Source: Myxococcus stipitatus (GTDB lineage: Bacteria > Myxococcota > Myxococcia > Myxococcales > Myxococcaceae). From it: a stretch of DNA of 64,000 nucleotides. The translations under genes were made by a program, and so were the position numbers. The stretch covers positions 4,154,001 to 4,218,000 of the forward strand of contig NZ_CP102770.1 of the NCBI RefSeq assembly GCF_038561935.1, written 5' to 3'. Below, one piece after another: positions 60,466-64,000 of this stretch. How positions within the stretch are numbered: position 1 is the stretch's first letter; each line of letters opens with the position of its first letter. The notes under the pieces are model-generated. The model made no database searches, was not told the DNA's origin, and saw nothing but the letters and a program-made list of their open reading frames with translations.

Positions 60466-63400
60466 ATGGCCGAAAAGCTCGGAGCGATTCTGGTCCGCAA
60501 GGGCCTCCTGACGCAGGCGCAGCTCGACGAAGCCCTGAAGGCCCAGCTCATCTACGGCGGGCGGCTGGGCTCCATCCTCATCGAGCTGGACTTCCTGGAC
60601 ATCGACACGGTGGCGATGGTCCTCGGGGAGCAGACGCGTTACCCGGTGGCGCAGGAGGCGGACTTCGAGGCCGTCACGGATGCGACGCTGACGTTGTTGC
60701 CGATGGCGCTCGCGGAGAAGCACCTGGCCTTCCCGTTGGCGCAGGAAGGGCGCCGGCTGAAGGTGGCGATGGCGAGCCCGTTCGAAATCCAGCACACGGA
60801 CGCGCTGGGGTTCATCACGGGGCTTCGCATCCTCCCGCACATCACGCCGGAGCTGCGGCTGTTCCATTACCAGGCGGAGCGCTACAGCATTCGTCGCCCG
60901 GCGAGGTCCATGCACCTGGCGGCGGCGAGGCGCACCGCGAAGCCCGCGCCCGCGGTGCCCGTGCGAGGGGGCGTGATGCCGTTGCCCGAGATGGCTCCGC
61001 CGCCCGCGCCCGTGCGCGCGCAGCCGGGGTCCGAGGGCATGTTCGGGGGATTGGCTCCGGGACAGTTCTTGAGTGACGACGCCGAGGACTCGGCGGAGGT
61101 CGAGGCTCCGAAGAGTTCTCCTCCGGTGTTGTCGGCGCAGGGGGACGGGGTGGCGGGGCGTGGCGAGTCGGGTCCGCCTGTGTTGGCGCCATCGGGGCCG
61201 CCGAGGTTGAAGCCGGTGGAGGCGGGGCCGGGAGCTCGGCCTCCGGGGCCACCTCGGCTGGCGCCTCCGGTGATGCCTCCTGAGCTGGATTTGTCGGAGG
61301 AGCTTGAGGCGGCGGAAGAGCTGGATGGTGGGGAGGAGATCGAGGCGGCGGAGATTGTCGAGCACACCGAGGAGCTCGACGTGGTGGACACGGAGGAGGT
61401 TCTCGAGGGCGTGATGGAGGAGGTCGAGCCTCCTGCTCCGCGTGCTCCGGTGTCCGTGGTTGCTGGCGCGCGAGGGGTTGGAGAAGGGGCGTCTCCTGCG
61501 CAGCCACCTGGGATGGTGTCGCGGCAGCCGGTGGGGCCGGGGGCTCCGCAGGGGAGTGGGGCGGGTGCTGGGGGACGTCCGCCGCAGGGGCCTGTTCCTC
61601 CGGGGATGGGAGGCGTTGGAGCGCGGCCTGGGGTTGGAGTGGCGGGGAGTGTGCCGCCTGGGATGACGGGGGCGCGGCCCGTGGTCTCGGGGGAGGAGGC
61701 GGCTGTGCCTCCGGGGATGGTTGGGGCACGGCCTCCGCAGCAGCCGGGGGCGGGAGTGCCGGGTCGGGGACCTGTTCCTCCCGGGATGCGCCCGCCTTCG
61801 AGTACGGGCGTGCCGACGGTCTCGGGCTCGGCGGGGACGCTGGACGCGAGTGCTGGTGCACCGGTGGGGCAGGGCGCGGTGCCGCCCGGGCTGCAGGGGG
61901 CTCGGTCGCAGGTCGGCGGTGGTTCTCCGCCCGTGCTGGGTCCACAGGGGGCAGTGCCGCCGGGTGCACGACCACCGTCGAGCGCGGGAATGCCGACGGT
62001 GCCAGGGGCACAGAGTGGCGCGGTGCCGCCGGGGATGATGGGAGCACGGCCACCGTCGAGCGCGGGGATGCCGACGGTGCCGGGGGCACAGAGTGGCGTG
62101 GTGCCGCCGGGGATGATGGGGGCACGCCCGCCGTCGAGCACAGGAGTACCGACGGTGCCGGGGGCACAGAGTGGTGCGGTGCCGCCGGGGATGATGGGAG
62201 CACGGCCTCCGTCGAGCGCGGGGATGCCGCCGGTGTCGGGGGCGCAGAGCGGTGGAGTGCCGCCGGAGATGATGGGGGCACGGCCGCCGTCGAGCACAGG
62301 AGTGCCGCCGGTGCCGGGTGCACAGGGCGGTGCGGTGCCGCCGGGGATGATGGGGGCACGGCCTCCGTCGAGCGCTGGGATGCAGCCGGTGCCGGGTGCA
62401 CAGGGTGGTGCGGTGCCGCCGGGGATGATGGGGGCACGGGCTCCGTCGAGCGCGGGGATGCCGACGGTGTCAGGGGCACAGAGTGGTGCGGTGCCGCCAG
62501 GGCTGTTGGGGGCGCCACCTCCATCGAGCACAGGTGCGCCGACTGTGCAGGGCGGTGCGGTACCGCCCGGCGCACGACCGCCGATGAATGCTCCGCCGAT
62601 GCAGGGCGCGATGCCGGCAGGTGCTCGACCGCCATCGAGCGCGGGTGCGCCGATGGTGCAGGGGCCTCAGGGCGCACGACCTCCGCCGGGCGTGGGTGTG
62701 CCGCCGATGCAGGAGCAGCAGGGCGCAGTTCCCCAGGGCGCACGACCTCCGCTGAGCGTGGGTGTGCCGCCGATGCAGGATCAGCAGGGCGCAGTTCCCC
62801 AGGGCGCACGACCGCCGCCGAGCGCGGGTATGCTGCCGATGCAGGGGCCGCAGGCCGCAATGCCACCAGGTGCACGTCCGCCATCAAGCGCAGGTGGGAC
62901 GACGGCGCACGGGCCACAAGGTGCGGTTCCTCCCGGTGCGCGGCCGCCCTCTGGTGTCGGTGGGCCGGCGATGCAGGGGCCACAGGGGCCGGTTTCGCCA
63001 AGTGCCAGACCACCCTCAAGTATGGGAGGGCCGGCGATGCAGGGGGCACCGGGAATGGTCCCATCAGGGGCACGCCCGTCATCAGGTACTGGTGTACCTG
63101 CGGTGCAAGGGCCACAGAGTGGCGCTGTCTCGCCAGGGATGGTGGGGACTCGTCCTCACTCGAGCACGAATGTCCCGACGGTCCCGAGTTCCCAAGTCGG
63201 CCTGATGTCGCCAGGGATGCAGGGGGCACGACCATCGCCGGGTGCGAGTGGGGCGACGGTGCCGGGAGCTCAGATGGGTGCCGTCCCGCCAGGAATGGTG
63301 GGGGCTCATCCGTCGTCCGTCGCGAGCGGGCCGATGGAATCGGGAAGTGGAGTGAGCAGACCGGTGGTGCCCGAGCCGCAGAGTGGCGGAGTGGCACCGA

Positions 63401-64000
63401 GGATGCTGGAGGCTCGTCCGCAGTCAGGTGCGATTGAGCTGACTGTGCCGGGAAGTGGCGCGAACTCAGCCGGGACTGCGGATGCGCATCCATCGTCGAG
63501 CGCGAGTGGACCTGTGGTGTCGGAGTCGCGGAGTGGCGGAGTGCCACCTGGGATGGTCGAGGCAAAGCCGCAGGCGAGCGCAGGTGGGGCGACAGCGTCG
63601 AACTCACAGTCCCGTGCGGCTGAGCATGGAGCCATGGAGGCTCAGCTGGCGTCGAGTTCCAGTGGACCACCGATTCTGGGACCACAGAGTGGCCCTCAGC
63701 CTCCTGCCGCAGGGGGGGCGTCGACCACTCACATGCTGGGGCAGCTGGGGCCTCACGCAGATGTAGTGCATCCAAGGGGGCCAGCTCAGTCAGCCACAGG
63801 TTCGTCGACCATACCGACCGCGCAGGAAATGACTCCGCCAACTGCACGGCGACCGTCGAGCGTTGGGATGCCCACGGTTGTTGGCTCGCAGGAATCGGTG
63901 TCGTCGGACTTTGCCGCTTCGGCCGCGGTGCTTCCGGGGATGGCGAGCGCCGACCTGTCGTCTAGCGAGGCCGCGCCAACGGAACCTGGCTCACAGGGGG
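60466..64000 (+). CDS. MshEN (c-di-GMP-binding) domain with giant Pro/Gly/Ala repeat tail (3' end off window)
   Basis: An open frame of 1178 codons from ATG 60466 to the right edge without a stop. Residues ~1-150 are a GspE/MshE N-terminal domain. Residues 4-27 and 33-56 form the two 24-residue MshEN motifs separated by exactly five residues. They keep KLG/RLG at the start, Leu at position 21 and Gln at position 24 of each. In MshE this arrangement binds c-di-GMP. The Lys4, Asp42 and Val49 substitutions may weaken binding. Residues ~260-320 are very acidic (EELEAAEELDGGEEIEAAEI). From ~330 onward the chain is low-complexity Pro/Gly/Ala/Ser/Met repeats. No T2SS ATPase domain appears before the window ends. 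Confidence 0.85.
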   Translation, partial: MAEKLGAILVRKGLLTQAQLDEALKAQLIYGGRLGSILIELDFLDIDTVAMVLGEQTRYPVAQEADFEAVTDATLTLLPMALAEKHLAFPLAQEGRRLKVAMASPFEIQHTDALGFITGLRILPHITPELRLFHYQAERYSIRRPARSMHLAAARRTAKPAPAVPVRGGVMPLPEMAPPPAPVRAQPGSEGMFGGLAPGQFLSDDAEDSAEVEAPKSSPPVLSAQGDGVAGRGESGPPVLAPSGPPRLKPVEAGPGARPPGPPRLAPPVMPPELDLSEELEAAEELDGGEEIEAAEIVEHTEELDVVDTEEVLEGVMEEVEPPAPRAPVSVVAGARGVGEGASPAQPPGMVSRQPVGPGAPQGSGAGAGGRPPQGPVPPGMGGVGARPGVGVAGSVPPGMTGARPVVSGEEAAVPPGMVGARPPQQPGAGVPGRGPVPPGMRPPSSTGVPTVSGSAGTLDASAGAPVGQGAVPPGLQGARSQVGGGSPPVLGPQGAVPPGARPPSSAGMPTVPGAQSGAVPPGMMGARPPSSAGMPTVPGAQSGVVPPGMMGARPPSSTGVPTVPGAQSGAVPPGMMGARPPSSAGMPPVSGAQSGGVPPEMMGARPPSSTGVPPVPGAQGGAVPPGMMGARPPSSAGMQPVPGAQGGAVPPGMMGARAPSSAGMPTVSGAQSGAVPPGLLGAPPPSSTGAPTVQGGAVPPGARPPMNAPPMQGAMPAGARPPSSAGAPMVQGPQGARPPPGVGVPPMQEQQGAVPQGARPPLSVGVPPMQDQQGAVPQGARPPPSAGMLPMQGPQAAMPPGARPPSSAGGTTAHGPQGAVPPGARPPSGVGGPAMQGPQGPVSPSARPPSSMGGPAMQGAPGMVPSGARPSSGTGVPAVQGPQSGAVSPGMVGTRPHSSTNVPTVPSSQVGLMSPGMQGARPSPGASGATVPGAQMGAVPPGMVGAHPSSVASGPMESGSGVSRPVVPEPQSGGVAPRMLEARPQSGAIELTVPGSGANSAGTADAHPSSSASGPVVSESRSGGVPPGMVEAKPQASAGGATASNSQSRAAEHGAMEAQLASSSSGPPILGPQSGPQPPAAGGASTTHMLGQLGPHADVVHPRGPAQSATGSSTIPTAQEMTPPTARRPSSVGMPTVVGSQESVSSDFAASAAVLPGMASADLSSSEAAPTEPGSQG
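61954..62559 (+). repeat. 78-bp in-frame tandem repeat array
   Basis: Six consecutive 78-bp (26-codon) units start at 62023, 62101, 62179, 62257, 62335 and 62413. One 69-bp unit flanks them on each side (61954 and 62491), in total 606 bp. Each unit opens with GTGCCGCCG (VPP), continues GMMGARPPSS in the full-length units and ends GAQ-S/G-G. Units differ mainly by single silent or conservative changes. More divergent versions of the unit continue to the window end. The repeats lie inside the MshEN-repeat gene. Confidence 0.9.

Noticed and set aside
61954..62559. CRISPR-like direct repeats
   Set aside because: The units are contiguous 78-bp coding repeats without unique spacers, in frame with a long open frame.
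60842..63847. 1001-codon open frame on the minus strand
   Set aside because: It is antisense to the MshEN-repeat gene and owes its length to the GC-rich repeats. It has no ribosome-binding site or recognisable domain, while the plus frame opens with a clear MshEN domain.

Overview
The window is GC-rich, densely coding DNA with strong G/C third-position bias. Many start codons are GTG and many gene junctions are ATGA or GTGA overlaps. The content is typical of a myxobacterium (Myxococcales, most likely the Myxococcaceae/Archangiaceae side): eukaryote-like Ser/Thr kinases with PEGA tails, many lipoproteins, choice-of-anchor-D/vWA surface proteins, TIGR02996 proteins, a PilZ-sigma54-activator fusion and MshEN proteins. 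Genus is an inference from protein content. I saw no rRNA, tRNA, IS element, prophage or CRISPR array.

Layout. (1) 1-2705, minus strand: a partial iron alcohol dehydrogenase coupled to an LsrG-like monooxygenase, then a secreted polysaccharide lyase. (2) 3128-7588, plus: a zinc-ribbon/P-loop/TPR protein, a degenerate-M23/L,D-transpeptidase fusion and a LOG-family protein. (3) 7624-12320, plus: a HAD phosphatase translationally coupled to STM4013, STM4012 and STM4011 family genes, then a zinc-ribbon membrane protein. (4) 26441 down to 12215, minus: one unbroken run of eleven genes. It begins with a radical SAM activase and an FtsH/MoxR/vWA-like ternary-system set (two X proteins, FtsH-like AAA protease, small protein, 1093-residue solenoid protein, MoxR ATPase, degenerate vWA protein). 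It ends with a WGR-TIGR02996-STM4015 protein, a second TIGR02996/LRR paralogue and an STM4014 ATP-grasp protein. The run meets block 3 tail to tail with a 106 bp coding overlap. A PilZ/sigma54-activator protein is divergent from its head at 26510.

(5) 28319-35160: a lipoprotein hydrolase, an orphan E1-like (ThiF) protein, a small hypothetical, a penicillin-acylase-family lipoprotein with a clear terminator, and pssA. (6) 35320-43484: a large anchor-D/vWA lipoprotein, a small hypothetical, and two tandem Ser/Thr kinases with PEGA domains. (7) 43804-44875: a MerR-like regulator and a sigma-region-4-only DNA-binding protein. (8) 44980-58093: purH, a zinc-finger/TPR protein, purD, lptF, lptG, an O-antigen ligase, two GT4 glycosyltransferases and a WbaP-type sugar-phosphate transferase. 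This links purine synthesis genes to LPS assembly genes. (9) 58195-60129: a secreted trypsin-like protease with two C-terminal PPC domains. (10) 60466 to the right edge: an MshEN (predicted c-di-GMP-binding) domain fused to more than 1000 residues of Pro/Gly/Ala-rich repeat, with a precise 78 bp tandem array.

The strongest candidate for an undescribed system is 7624-26441. The complete STM4011-STM4015 gene set, whose biochemistry is unknown to me, is split into two converging units. Its STM4014/4015 half sits inside what looks like the same transcript as an FtsH-MoxR-vWA ternary conflict-type system, with a dedicated activator next door.
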